Assembly (NCBI GenBank): GCA_945957385.1
Contig: CAMFKP010000006.1
Span: 1 to 64,000 of the forward strand
Reading direction: 5' to 3'
Source: an uncultured Aeromonadaceae bacterium
GTDB taxonomy: Bacteria; Pseudomonadota; Gammaproteobacteria; Enterobacterales; Aeromonadaceae
DNA: 64,000 nt
The position numbers and the translations under genes were made by a program. Positions 8,329 to 16,027 of this stretch are shown in pieces. Position 1 is the stretch's first letter; every line of letters begins with the position of its first letter. The notes below the pieces were generated by a model. The model did not search any database. It was given only the letters and a program-made list of their open reading frames with translations, and was not told the origin of the DNA.

Positions 8329-9789
8329 TCACTGCCCTCCATGCTGAGCCGCCGAGGCGGCCGGTTGCAGCGCCCCGAGCGCCGCCCGCAGGTTACTTTC
8401 GCTGTCGAGCAGGAAGTTGGCACGGGTCACCACCTGTTCAGCGGGCAGCAGGCCTGAGCGGATCTGCACCCGACGCTCGCCACGTGCGCTTTCGCCTCGG
8501 CCGGCAACGACCACCTCGCGTGGCGCAAAGCGCCCCTCCCCCTGGGCCACCAGCACCAGTTGCCGGCGCCCGCTGTCGATCAACGCCGACTCCGGCACGC
8601 TGGGCAACGCCGGTGCATCCAGCGCCACCTGTAGCGTGACAGCGGCAAACATCTCGGGTTTCAGCCGCAGAGCCGGGTTATCCAACTCGATGCGGATCGG
8701 TACGGTGCGGGTATTGGCATTCAACGTCGGGTAGACGAACGCCACCTGGCCACTAAACGCTTCCCCCGGATAGGCATTGACTTGCACCGCTACGGACTGG
8801 CCGACGCGCACCGCCGCCAGATCCTGCTCATACACCTCGGCCAGCAGCCAGATGCGCGATAGATCGGCCAGCGTATACAGGGGATCGCCGGCATTGAAGC
8901 GCATGCCCTGCATCACCGATTTTTGCAGCACGACCCCGGAGAGCGGCGCCGCCAGCGGCAAGGTCCGCAGCACGGTACCGCGTTGCGCCAGCTGCTGTAC
9001 CACGCGCTCGGGCACATCCAGGAAACGCAGGCGTTGCAGCGCCCCCTCCGTCAGCGTCATGCGCCGGCCACCGGCCGGCGCCGTCTGCAATGGCAGCCGC
9101 CCCTGATTGTCACGGGCGATCAGGTACTCCTGCTGCGCGGCAATCAGCTCCGGACTATAGGTTTCCAACAAGGTCTGACCTGCGGTCACGGTCTGGCCGG
9201 TAGTGTTGACCGGTAACTTCTCGACCCAGCCGGCATACTTGGCCGTCACCGTCACCTGGCGCCGTTCATCGACCGCAAAACGGCCATTGGCACGCACCTT
9301 GAGCCACAGCGGCTCGGCCGTCGCCGGCGCTGTGGTGACCCCGAGCAGCTGGATGCGCTGGGGAGAGAGCGTCACCTGTGCCGGATCGGCGTCATCGGCA
9401 TAGACCGGGATGTAGTCCATCCCCATCTCGTCCTTCTTCGGCACCGACGAGATATCCGGTTGCCCCATCGGATTGCGGTAATACAGCACCTTGCGCGACG
9501 TCGGCATTGCCGCGGACGAGGCCGCCTCGTCGGCGTAGACCGGGATGTAATCCATCCCCATCTCGTCCTTCTTCGGGACTGGCGAGGTATCCGCTTGTCC
9601 CATCGGATTGCGGTAGTAAAGCACCTGGCGTACCGGCGCCACCGTCACGCCAGGGCTGGCATCCATAGTCCCCCCCGGCATCACTCCCGTACGTATCGCG
9701 CCCCACACCAGGACGCCGCCCGTCACAAACGCCAGCAACAGCCAGGCGCCGCCGGCAAGAGCCCGGCGGCGCAGTAAAGTATCACCCAT
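8329..9789 (-). CDS. cusB: Cu/Ag efflux membrane-fusion protein CusB-like with duplicated metal-binding domain
   Basis: 486 aa from ATG 9789 (GAGG upstream); the track start at 9855 runs back into the preceding gene. An N-terminal membrane anchor is followed by two near-identical copies, about 50 residues apart, of the heavy-metal-binding motif YYRNPMGQ.D.S.VPKKDEMGMDYIPVY. The CusB/CzcB adaptor body follows, with barrel-sandwich and beta-barrel segments (VKANGRFAVDERRQVTVTAKYAGWVEKL). It bridges the RND pump and the outer-membrane channel and can take metal from the CusF chaperone. It follows the CusF-like gene by 10 bases and touches cusA. Most homologues carry one such N-terminal motif, so the tandem pair is worth noting. 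Confidence 0.92.
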   Translation of the reverse strand: MGDTLLRRRALAGGAWLLLAFVTGGVLVWGAIRTGVMPGGTMDASPGVTVAPVRQVLYYRNPMGQADTSPVPKKDEMGMDYIPVYADEAASSAAMPTSRKVLYYRNPMGQPDISSVPKKDEMGMDYIPVYADDADPAQVTLSPQRIQLLGVTTAPATAEPLWLKVRANGRFAVDERRQVTVTAKYAGWVEKLPVNTTGQTVTAGQTLLETYSPELIAAQQEYLIARDNQGRLPLQTAPAGGRRMTLTEGALQRLRFLDVPERVVQQLAQRGTVLRTLPLAAPLSGVVLQKSVMQGMRFNAGDPLYTLADLSRIWLLAEVYEQDLAAVRVGQSVAVQVNAYPGEAFSGQVAFVYPTLNANTRTVPIRIELDNPALRLKPEMFAAVTLQVALDAPALPSVPESALIDSGRRQLVLVAQGEGRFAPREVVVAGRGESARGERRVQIRSGLLPAEQVVTRANFLLDSESNLRAALGALQPAASAAQHGGQ

Positions 9790-9799
9790 GATCGTCGCC

Positions 9800-10141
9800 T
9801 CAGTGCTGGGATTGCCACGCCACGAGACGCGGCGAGTCCTGTGGTACCAGCTCAAAGCGGGCGGTGATCACCATGCCCGGTTTGAGCCCCTCACGCAGCT
9901 GGGCGTTGGCCAGGGAGAAGGGCATGGTCATCGCCGGCCAGCCCAGCGCGCTGACCGGCTGATGCGCCAGCACCACCTTGTCGCCCTGCCAGCTGATGAC
10001 GGTCGCCTGTAATGGATACGCGGCCGCAGACGCCGTCATGGCATGGTGGTCGTGGGTCGCCTCGGCGGCGAATACCGGTGTCAGACTCAACAGCAGCGCA
10101 CTGCACAATGCCGCGCGCATCAAACTAGAAATAGCAGTCAT
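9800..10141 (-). CDS. cusF: CusF-like periplasmic copper/silver chaperone
   Basis: 113 aa from ATG 10141, preceded by GAGGAA at 7 bases; the track start adds an unlikely N-terminal extension. Signal peptide (SSLMRAALCSALLLSLTPVFA) then a small OB-fold domain. The Cu(I) ligands of E. coli CusF are visible in order: a His (VVLAHQPV), then WPAMTM, which provides the cation-pi Trp and both Met ligands. By family knowledge it carries Cu+/Ag+ to CusB in the periplasm. It lies directly upstream of cusB in the same operon. Confidence 0.88.
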   Translation of the reverse strand: MTAISSLMRAALCSALLLSLTPVFAAEATHDHHAMTASAAAYPLQATVISWQGDKVVLAHQPVSALGWPAMTMPFSLANAQLREGLKPGMVITARFELVPQDSPRLVAWQSQH

Positions 10142-10242
10142 GTTAGGTTCCTCGGTCTGGTTACGGCGATGCACACAGGCATCTGGCTGCGTAACGCAAG
10201 GTTCAAACGGGCCAATAACGGATGGCCCGCGCCATGTCGGGT

Positions 10243-10659
10243 TCAGACCAGAGGTAAACAGGGGGGCGGGGAGGGTATCCCGGGGATGAAATCGGCGTAA
10301 CCGAGAGCAGGCAACGGCAAGACCCGTTCCGGCTCACGTGGTGCCAACACCAGCAACGGAGTGGTATCGGGCGCTTCGGCTACCATGGGAACACAGGCAT
10401 GGCAATGCTGGCCAGCCAGCTCCATGCCCAACCACATCGACAGGCCATTACAGTGATCGGGCGTCGAAGCGGTGGGCTGGGCATCATGACAGTCGACCGG
10501 CATGGCCGCGAGATCATGGTGCAATGAAGGGGTGCGGCTGACAGCGGAAAGGCGGGTATCAGTCATGACAGGCTGTTGCACAGACAGCACTGCCGTGGCG
10601 GGTTGCCAAAGCAATCCGCCTACCAATACCAAGGCCAATAACAGTGTCCAGCGTGACAT
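10243..10659 (-). CDS. Unknown exported His/Cys-containing protein at the head of the cus operon
   Basis: 138 aa. A clear signal peptide (MSRWTLLLALVLVGGLLWQPATA) is followed by a mature part with scattered potential metal ligands: LHHDLAAMPVDCHD, DHCN, SMWLGMELAGQHCHACVPM. The tail is Pro-rich (PGIPSPPPCLPL). I do not recognise a named family; it is loosely similar in type to small DUF2946-like proteins found in copper loci. Being first in the operon, with its own promoter/operator upstream, suggests a role in copper sensing or trafficking in the periplasm. That function is inference. Confidence 0.65.
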   Translation of the reverse strand: MSRWTLLLALVLVGGLLWQPATAVLSVQQPVMTDTRLSAVSRTPSLHHDLAAMPVDCHDAQPTASTPDHCNGLSMWLGMELAGQHCHACVPMVAEAPDTTPLLVLAPREPERVLPLPALGYADFIPGIPSPPPCLPLV

Positions 10660-10698
10660 ATGATGTTAAGTCCAACCCGATCCGGAGGAGCCGCAAAG

Positions 10699-10750
10699 TA
10701 TCGTCACACGACGATAGGCCGATAGTAGAGCAATGCCCCTATAGCGGCAA
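10699..10750 (-). promoter_or_regulatory. Promoter and palindromic operator of the cus-like operon
   Basis: On the minus strand, a -35-like TTGCCG (10745-10750) and -10-like TACTAT (10722-10727) are separated by 17 bases. Five bases past the -10 is the palindrome TATCGTC-GTGT-GACGATA (10699-10716), placed over the expected transcription start. That position suits a repressor. It does not look like a CueR or CusR site. The regulator is not in the neighbourhood. Confidence 0.5.
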
Positions 10751-10779
10751 GGCACAATCTGGCGTTTCCGAGTAACTGG

Positions 10780-11625
10780 CTAGCCGCTAGCCAGAGAACG
10801 AAGCCAGGCAATCTCGTCAGCCCATATTTCCGGCTCGACCGTCTCCAGAATCAACGGGATACGATCGAAGCGTGAATCCGCCATGATGTAGTGAAACACT
10901 GCCTCGCCGAGATTGCCCTGCTGCAGGCTGTGATGACGGTCGACCCGACTACCGAAACCGCTCTTGGCCCCATTGAGATGCATGCCTTTCAGATATTGGA
11001 ACCCCACCAGGCGTTCAAACTCGGCAAACACCTGTTCACACCCCTCTCGGGTGCGCAGATCGTAACCCGCCGCAAACGCATGGCAGGTGTCCAGACAGAC
11101 ACCAATGCGCGACTTATCCTCGACGCCGTCGATAATGGCGGCCAACTGCTCGAACGACCACCCCAGGTTGGTACCCTGCCCGGCGGTATTTTCGATCACC
11201 GCCGTCACGCCTTGGGTCTGTTCCAGCGCCCAATTAATCGACTCACTGACCAATTTCAGGCTCACCGCTTCCGGGATCTTGCCCAGATGACTGCCGGGGT
11301 GAAAATTCAGATAGCAGAGCCCGAGCAGCTCACAACGCCGCAACTCATCGAGAAACGCCTCGCGCGACTTGGCTAATCCCTCCGGTTCCGGATGCCCCAG
11401 ATTGATCAGGTAGCTGTCATGGGGCAAAATCTGCTCCGCTTGAAACCCAAACCGCACACAAGCGTCATGAAAGGCGCGTATGGTTTGGCTGGTCAGCGGC
11501 GGGGCCTGCCATTGACGCTGGTTTTTAGTAAACAGCGCCAATGCATTGGCGCCCAGCGCGGCAGCCCGCTCCAGGGCAAGTTCGACGCCACCAGCGGCAC
11601 TGACATGGGCTCCGATGAATTTCAT
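10780..11625 (-). CDS. nfo: Endonuclease IV (AP endonuclease)
   Basis: 281 aa from ATG 11625 (GGAG at 6 bases); the 348-aa track ORF is over-extended. Close in length to E. coli Nfo (285). The TIM-barrel xylose-isomerase-like fold begins [13 protein letters not shown]. The three AP-endonuclease-2 signatures are visible: [27 protein letters not shown] and [23 protein letters not shown]. These contain the His, Glu and Asp ligands of the trinuclear zinc site. It cleaves DNA 5' of abasic sites and removes 3' blocking groups during base-excision repair. Single gene, divergent from the antitoxin-like gene. Confidence 0.95.
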   Translation of the reverse strand: MKFIGAHVSAAGGVELALERAAALGANALALFTKNQRQWQAPPLTSQTIRAFHDACVRFGFQAEQILPHDSYLINLGHPEPEGLAKSREAFLDELRRCELLGLCYLNFHPGSHLGKIPEAVSLKLVSESINWALEQTQGVTAVIENTAGQGTNLGWSFEQLAAIIDGVEDKSRIGVCLDTCHAFAAGYDLRTREGCEQVFAEFERLVGFQYLKGMHLNGAKSGFGSRVDRHHSLQQGNLGEAVFHYIMADSRFDRIPLILETVEPEIWADEIAWLRSLASG

Positions 11626-11826
11626 GACGACTCCGACATTTTTACGATGCCAACCATTATGCAAGCGGACGGCCATGCCGCCAACCATGTAAATGGCATG
11701 GTCATTGCTTGAAAAGTCAGGAACAGAAAAGGGTGACGCAGTGTCGGTTTTTCGCACAACTGGCTTGTTATGGCGGCACGGATGTAGCACGCTGCGAGCC
11801 CATTTTGACGTTGTCAGGACGTACAC

Positions 11827-12027
11827 ATGACCACAATCAAGAGTGACATGGTTCGCGCCCGGATCGAGCCAGAACTAAAAGAACGGGCAGAAGCCGTTCT
11901 GGAACGTCTGGGTATGAGTACGGCAGATGCGATTCGCATCTTTCTGACCCAGGTTGCGTTACGTCAGGCATTTCCGGTGGAGTTAACACTGCCAGAAAAT
12001 GCCCGGCTACCGGAAACAAAGCAGTAA
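11827..12027 (+). CDS. Orphan RelB/DinJ-family antitoxin-like protein
   Basis: 66 aa, starting with AGGA 8 bases before the ATG. The N-terminus [38 protein letters not shown] is the ribbon-helix-helix of RelB/DinJ antitoxins almost word for word. The rest ([12 protein letters not shown]) is a short toxin-wrapping-type tail. In this family the antitoxin is normally followed immediately by a RelE/YafQ toxin, but the next 121 bases contain only a 21-codon ORF. The toxin has therefore been lost, or the protein now acts alone as a repressor. No palindromic operator stands out. Confidence 0.82.
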   Translation: MTTIKSDMVRARIEPELKERAEAVLERLGMSTADAIRIFLTQVALRQAFPVELTLPENARLPETKQ

Positions 12028-12148
12028 GGACGATATGGTCGTGACCGTGCTCACAGTCTCTTTTGACCTCAGCACACACAATCAATCAACAGGAATTTGA
12101 GTTTTCAAGGCTGCCAGCAGAAACAGCCTGTCGCACGGAGTACACAAG

Positions 12149-12733
12149 ATGGCCAACCGCATTTTGATCATCAATAACGAAAATGCCCAAGAACTGCCGA
12201 TGAATGTGATGGATCGCTTCCAGCAGGTTATGCTGGTGGTCAGCAAAGGGCAGAACAACCTGCCGGTTGAAGTCGTCAGCCAATTGCTGATGGCACAAGC
12301 CCAGCTGAAGGTCCAGATCGAGCTACTGGCGCTGAAAAACACCAACAAACCCACTTTTGACCTGCACTTTGCGATGCACCTCGGCCGCCTGGTCGAACGC
12401 AATCCGGATGGCCAATTCACCATACTGTCCCCGGATAACAGTTTGGATCCGTTGATCATCTCCTGTAAGGAACAGGGTATCCGCATCAATCGTGTCGAGG
12501 CGCTGCAACGCCTGAGTGCTGTTCAGGGCAACCAGGAGCTGTCGATGGAACCGGCCGATCTGAGCGCTGAACCAGAAGCCAGTCTGAATCGTGAACCCCA
12601 AACCAAAGCTGCCGCTGCAGCCGCTACTGCGACGCTGGAACCAACTGCCGAGCCAGAAAGCGCCAGCAGCCGTAATCACCGCCTGATCTCCAGCCTGATC
12701 GGCGGCAACCAGTCACTGGGCGCGCGCGGCTAA
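12149..12733 (+). CDS. PIN-like-domain protein with Ala/Glu-rich tail
   Basis: 194 aa with GGAG upstream. The first ~120 residues resemble the PIN-like/NYN-type fold: an opening strand ILIINNENAQ, where nuclease relatives have an Asp-x-Glu-Asn motif, then FDLHFAMHLGRLVERNPDGQFTILSPDNSLDPLI, where relatives read LDFH.AYYLG...ISKD.GFDPLI. The first acidic catalytic position appears to be Asn. That leaves it doubtful whether this is an active RNase. The C-terminal ~75 residues are low-complexity (AAAAAATATLEPTAEPE) ending in a basic motif. Family assignment is from pattern recognition only. Confidence 0.6.
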   Translation: MANRILIINNENAQELPMNVMDRFQQVMLVVSKGQNNLPVEVVSQLLMAQAQLKVQIELLALKNTNKPTFDLHFAMHLGRLVERNPDGQFTILSPDNSLDPLIISCKEQGIRINRVEALQRLSAVQGNQELSMEPADLSAEPEASLNREPQTKAAAAAATATLEPTAEPESASSRNHRLISSLIGGNQSLGARG

Positions 12734-12755
12734 TTCCGCTCACCAGTAGACCACC

Positions 12756-12780
12756 AAAAAGGCCCTGACGGGCCTTTTTC
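12756..12780. terminator. Bidirectional terminator between PIN-like gene and zur
   Basis: AAAAAGGCCC-TGAC-GGGCCTTTTT, a symmetrical hairpin with A- and T-runs. It touches the zur stop codon and serves both convergent genes. Confidence 0.9.
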
Positions 12781-13219
12781 ATTCTCTGTCTATGGCCGAC
12801 CCGCGACAACGGCCACAGACCCCTTTCAGTTCCAGAAACTGTGGCGCCAGCTGAAAATCCAGCTCCTCGGCCTGTTGCTGCAACGCAGTCAACAACGCGG
12901 CCGGCATCGCCACCTCTTGCACCTGGCCACACTGGACACAGATCAACAATTGACTGAAATGACTGCAATCACTGTGCGGACAGACCACGTATTTCTGAAT
13001 TGATTGCAGGTAGTGGGCCAGCCCCTGCTCTACCAGATAATCCAGCGCACGGTAGGCCGTCGGCGGCTGCCAGCTGACGCCATCCTGACGCAACAACTCC
13101 AGCAACTCATAGGCACTGAGTGGGCGCTCGCTACGCTGCAGTTGTTGTAACACGCGGCGACGATTGGGTGTCAGGTTAGCCGAGAGCGTCTCCCGGCAGC
13201 AGTCGTGGCGGCTGGCCAT
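12779..13219 (-). CDS. zur: Zinc uptake regulator Zur (Fur family)
   Basis: 146 aa from ATG 13219, with GAGGA 5 bases upstream; the longer track ORF is spurious. Fur-family winged helix (LTPNRRRVLQQLQRSERPLSAYELLELLRQDGVSWQPPTAYRALDYLVEQGLAH) followed by the dimerisation/zinc domain. The structural zinc cysteines appear as CVQCG and CGRC, and a Cys/His-rich stretch (CPHSDCSHFSQLLIC) supplies regulatory ligands typical of Zur rather than Fur. With zinc bound it represses uptake genes. It is divergent from the znu-like operon, whose promoter contains a matching Zur box. Confidence 0.92.
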   Translation of the reverse strand: MASRHDCCRETLSANLTPNRRRVLQQLQRSERPLSAYELLELLRQDGVSWQPPTAYRALDYLVEQGLAHYLQSIQKYVVCPHSDCSHFSQLLICVQCGQVQEVAMPAALLTALQQQAEELDFQLAPQFLELKGVCGRCRGSAIDRE

Positions 13220-13283
13220 ACTTGTCCTCGATATCGGTACGGGTTTCCGGCGCCAGCATACCCTATTTCTTTTGTGGCAGGGA

Positions 13284-13312
13284 TTGCATGTACCGGATGT
13301 TATGTTATAACA
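13284..13312 (+). promoter_or_regulatory. Promoter with Zur box for the zinc uptake operon
   Basis: TGTTATGTTATAACA (13298-13312) has 6-bp perfect arms and matches the core of the gammaproteobacterial Zur box (TGTTATA-N-TATAACA). It overlaps a -10-like TATAAC (13306-13311), with a TTGCAT -35-like element 16 bases upstream. A Zur dimer here would block RNA polymerase. The same site may also control the divergent zur gene. Confidence 0.82.
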
Positions 13313-13344
13313 GCCGCCTGAAATGGATGAGAAGAATTCTTGAT

Positions 13345-13443
13345 ATGCACTCATTACTGTTGACCGGCATCGGCCTGCGCCTGGCCTCCGTCGCGCTCCC
13401 CATCGCCCTGATCTGGGGCGTTCTCTATTGGGCGATGGGATAA
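13345..13443 (+). CDS. Possible 32-aa single-span membrane protein leading the znu operon
   Basis: ATG at 13345 encodes MHSLLLTGIGLRLASVAL followed by PIALIWGVLYWAMG, mostly one hydrophobic helix. It begins 33 bases after the Zur box and stops 2 bases before the znuC ATG, so it occupies nearly all of what would otherwise be a 5' leader. The purine-rich GATGAGAAG upstream could serve as a ribosome site. I do not recognise a family. It could be a genuine micro-subunit of the transporter or a translated leader peptide. Confidence 0.45.
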   Translation: MHSLLLTGIGLRLASVALPIALIWGVLYWAMG

Positions 13444-13445
13444 AC

Positions 13446-14186
13446 ATGCTGCATTTTCACAACCTGACGCTCGGCTACGCGCGACACCCGGTGGTGCATC
13501 ACCTGCATGGTCAGGTGGCCAAAGGCAGTTTGCTGGCAGTGATTGGGCCCAATGGTGGTGGCAAGTCGACGCTGCTGAAGGGGATCCTCGGTCAACTCCC
13601 CCCGCTGGAAGGACGCATCGAGCTGGCAATTCCGCGTAACCAGATCGGTTATCTGCCGCAGCAAAGCCGCATCGACCGCCAATTCCCGGTCACGGTGCGA
13701 GAAGTGGTGGCCATGGGGTTATGGCGCCACTGTGGTCTGTTTGGTCGCCTGGCCCACGCCCAACGACGCAAGATTGATGGCGCCCTGGAGCGCGTGGGAT
13801 TGGCCGGCATGGCCGATGCCAGCCTCGATGCCCTATCCGGTGGCCAGCTGCAACGCGCGCTGTTCGCCCGCCTGAGCCTGCAGGATGCTCCGCTGATGTT
13901 GCTCGATGAGCCCTTCAGTGCGATCGATACCCAGACCAGCGAAGATCTGCTGGCCTTGTTGCGCGAATGGCAAGCGGAGGGCAAGACGTTGATTGCCGTT
14001 CTGCACGACATGCATCAGGTCAGTCGCCATTTTCCCCAGGCCATGTTGCTGGCCCGCGAAGTGATTGCGTGGGGCGCCACCGATGCTGTGGTCACCGAGA
14101 CCAACCTGAACCGGGCGCGCGGCCTGCCGACCGCTCCGAATCCGGACGCCCGCGAATGTCACCGCCCCACACCGGAGCACCCATGA
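13446..14186 (+). CDS. znuC: Zinc ABC transporter ATP-binding protein (ZnuC-like)
   Basis: 246 aa from ATG 13446. Walker A GPNGGGKST, Q-loop YLPQQ, signature LSGGQLQRALFARL, Walker B LMLLDEP and H-loop VLHD are all present. The family is the metal-type (ZnuC/MntA/AztA) ABC ATPases. Combined with the Zur box, zinc is the most likely substrate, although manganese transporters share the architecture. Its stop codon overlaps the permease start (ATGA), indicating translational coupling. Confidence 0.88.
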   Translation: MLHFHNLTLGYARHPVVHHLHGQVAKGSLLAVIGPNGGGKSTLLKGILGQLPPLEGRIELAIPRNQIGYLPQQSRIDRQFPVTVREVVAMGLWRHCGLFGRLAHAQRRKIDGALERVGLAGMADASLDALSGGQLQRALFARLSLQDAPLMLLDEPFSAIDTQTSEDLLALLREWQAEGKTLIAVLHDMHQVSRHFPQAMLLAREVIAWGATDAVVTETNLNRARGLPTAPNPDARECHRPTPEHP

Positions 14187-15055
14187 TGATCCACGATCTG
14201 TTACTGGCGCCATTCAGTGATTTCCAGTTTATGCAGCGCGCGCTGGCAGGTTGCCTTGCGCTCTGTCTCTCGGCACCGGCGATCGGCGTCTTCCTAATGC
14301 TCCGTCGCATGAGTTTGACCGGTGATGCCATGTCCCACGCGATCCTGCCCGGTGCCGCCATCGGTTATCTGGTGGCCGGGCTATCGGTGGAGGCGATGAC
14401 GCTGGGCGGCCTGGTTGCCGGCGGTCTGGTGGTTCTGCTCTCCGGCGCCGTAGCGCGCAGCACCAAGAGTGGCGAAGACAGCTCGCTCGCCGCCTTCTAT
14501 CTGATTTCCGTGGCCCTCGGTGTGCTGCTGATTTCACTGCGCGGCAGCAGCGTTGACCTGTTACACGTGCTATTTGGCTCCGCCTTGGCGCTCAACGACA
14601 GCGCCCTGTGGCTATTAGGCAGCATCAGCTCGCTGACATTGATAGCGCTGGCGGTTCTGCTGCGGCCACTGGTGCTCGAATGCCTGGATCCTGACTATCT
14701 GGCCACCGTCAGCCGCGCCGGAAGCTGGGTCCACATGGCGTTCCTGCTGCTGGCCGTGCTGAACCTGATCGCCGGGTTCCATGCCCTTGGCACCCTGATG
14801 TCAGTCGGCATCATGATCCTGCCTGGCGCCGCACTGCGGTACTGGACTCGCCGCCTCGGCCCCATGCTGGTGGGGTCCTGTCTGGCGGCATTCGTCTCGG
14901 CGCTGAGCGGTTTGTTGTTCTCTTACCATCTGGGATGGCCCACCAGCCCGACCATTATTCTGACGTTGGGTGTCATCTACTTACTGTCGCTACTGGCCGG
15001 CCCGCAAGGCGGCCTGATGTGGCGTTATATCCGCCTGCGTCATCTCGAAGCCTGA
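14183..15055 (+). CDS. znuB: Zinc ABC transporter permease (ZnuB-like)
   Basis: 290 aa from the ATG at 14183, which overlaps the znuC stop; the track start is too early. Eight or so hydrophobic segments of the ABC-3 metal permease family, with typical stretches LMLRRMSLTGDAMSHAILPGAAIGYL and MSVGIMILPGAALRYWTRR. It forms the inner-membrane channel driven by the ATPase upstream. The sequence is closer in wording to the Mn/Zn "AztB/MntB" branch than to E. coli ZnuB. Confidence 0.88.
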   Translation: MMIHDLLLAPFSDFQFMQRALAGCLALCLSAPAIGVFLMLRRMSLTGDAMSHAILPGAAIGYLVAGLSVEAMTLGGLVAGGLVVLLSGAVARSTKSGEDSSLAAFYLISVALGVLLISLRGSSVDLLHVLFGSALALNDSALWLLGSISSLTLIALAVLLRPLVLECLDPDYLATVSRAGSWVHMAFLLLAVLNLIAGFHALGTLMSVGIMILPGAALRYWTRRLGPMLVGSCLAAFVSALSGLLFSYHLGWPTSPTIILTLGVIYLLSLLAGPQGGLMWRYIRLRHLEA

Positions 15056-15079
15056 CCTCGCATTCAACAAGGAGCCGCT

Positions 15080-16024
15080 ATGTCACTGATCCGATCCTCA
15101 CTGCTGGCGCTAGGCCTGCTCATCAGCCCGCTGGCATTGGCCAAGGTGGCCGTCACCGCGACATTCAGCATTCTCGGCGATCTGGTGCAACAAGTCGGTG
15201 GCGACCAGGTGACCGTCACGACGCTGGTGGGACCGAATGGCGATGCTCACGTCTATCAGCCAACACCGCAGGATATCCGCACGCTGGCCCAGTCCAAACT
15301 GCTGGTGAGCAACGGCCTGGGGTTCGAAGGCTGGCTGGAGCGGCTGGACTCCGCCTCCGGGTTCCAGGGCGTCAAGGTGGTGGCCAGCCAGGGCGTGCAT
15401 CCCCACCAGATGCAGGATGAGGATAAGCACGCGGCCCATGACTCGCATCAACAGGCCGCACATGGTCATGACGACGACCATCACCAGCATGGTGGAATTG
15501 ACCCCCACGCCTGGAACAACCCGGCCAATGTGCTGATTTATGTCGACAACATCGCCCGCGGCCTCAGCCAGGTCGATCCTGAGCACGCCCGCCTGTATGC
15601 CGACAACGCCGCTCGCTACAAGGCGCAACTGCAGCAACTGGATGCCGAGTATCGCGCCCGCTTTGCCAAGCTGCCGGCGGACCGTCGCCGCGCCATCACT
15701 TCCCATGATGCCTTCGGTTATCTGGCACAGGCTTATCAGTTGACGCTGATCGGCGCTCAGGGTATTAGCACCGATGCCGAACCATCGGCCGCGGCCATCG
15801 CCGCACTGATTCGTCAGATCCGCAACGAAAAGATCCCGGCGCTGTTTATCGAGAACATCAGCAATCCCACGCTGATCCAGCAGATCGAGCGCGAAACCGA
15901 CGCCAAGGTTGGCGGCGAGCTCTACTCCGATGCCCTCTCTCCGGCAGGGGGCGACGCTGCCAGCTACCGGGCGATGCTGGAACATAACCTGAACACCCTG
16001 TTGGCCGCGCTGGAGAAACAGTGA
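15080..16024 (+). CDS. znuA: Periplasmic zinc-binding protein (ZnuA-like)
   Basis: 314 aa with a strong ribosome site (AAGGAG). Signal peptide MSLIRSSLLALGLLISPLALA, then the cluster A-I metal receptor fold (VTATFSILGDLVQQVGGDQVTV). A His/Asp-rich flexible loop (about residues 110-138, AAHGHDDDHHQHGG) is the hallmark of zinc rather than manganese receptors. Metal ligands are expected at His in GDAHVYQP, at DPHAWNNP, at the ITSHDAFGYL His, and at an acidic residue near the C-terminus. It delivers Zn2+ to ZnuBC. Confidence 0.9.
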   Translation: MSLIRSSLLALGLLISPLALAKVAVTATFSILGDLVQQVGGDQVTVTTLVGPNGDAHVYQPTPQDIRTLAQSKLLVSNGLGFEGWLERLDSASGFQGVKVVASQGVHPHQMQDEDKHAAHDSHQQAAHGHDDDHHQHGGIDPHAWNNPANVLIYVDNIARGLSQVDPEHARLYADNAARYKAQLQQLDAEYRARFAKLPADRRRAITSHDAFGYLAQAYQLTLIGAQGISTDAEPSAAAIAALIRQIRNEKIPALFIENISNPTLIQQIERETDAKVGGELYSDALSPAGGDAASYRAMLEHNLNTLLAALEKQ

Positions 16025-16027
16025 GCA

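Noticed and set aside
7259-8347. 362-aa plus-strand ORF opposite cusA
   Set aside because: Antisense shadow of a clear RND pump gene; His/Gln/Arg-rich composition typical of reverse-frame translation.
9460-9668. Short direct repeats in cusB as a possible nucleotide repeat element
   Set aside because: They are explained by duplication of the protein metal-binding motif within the reading frame.
12034-12099. 21-codon ORF after the RelB-like antitoxin as a toxin remnant
   Set aside because: Too short and without any RelE/YafQ-like residues.
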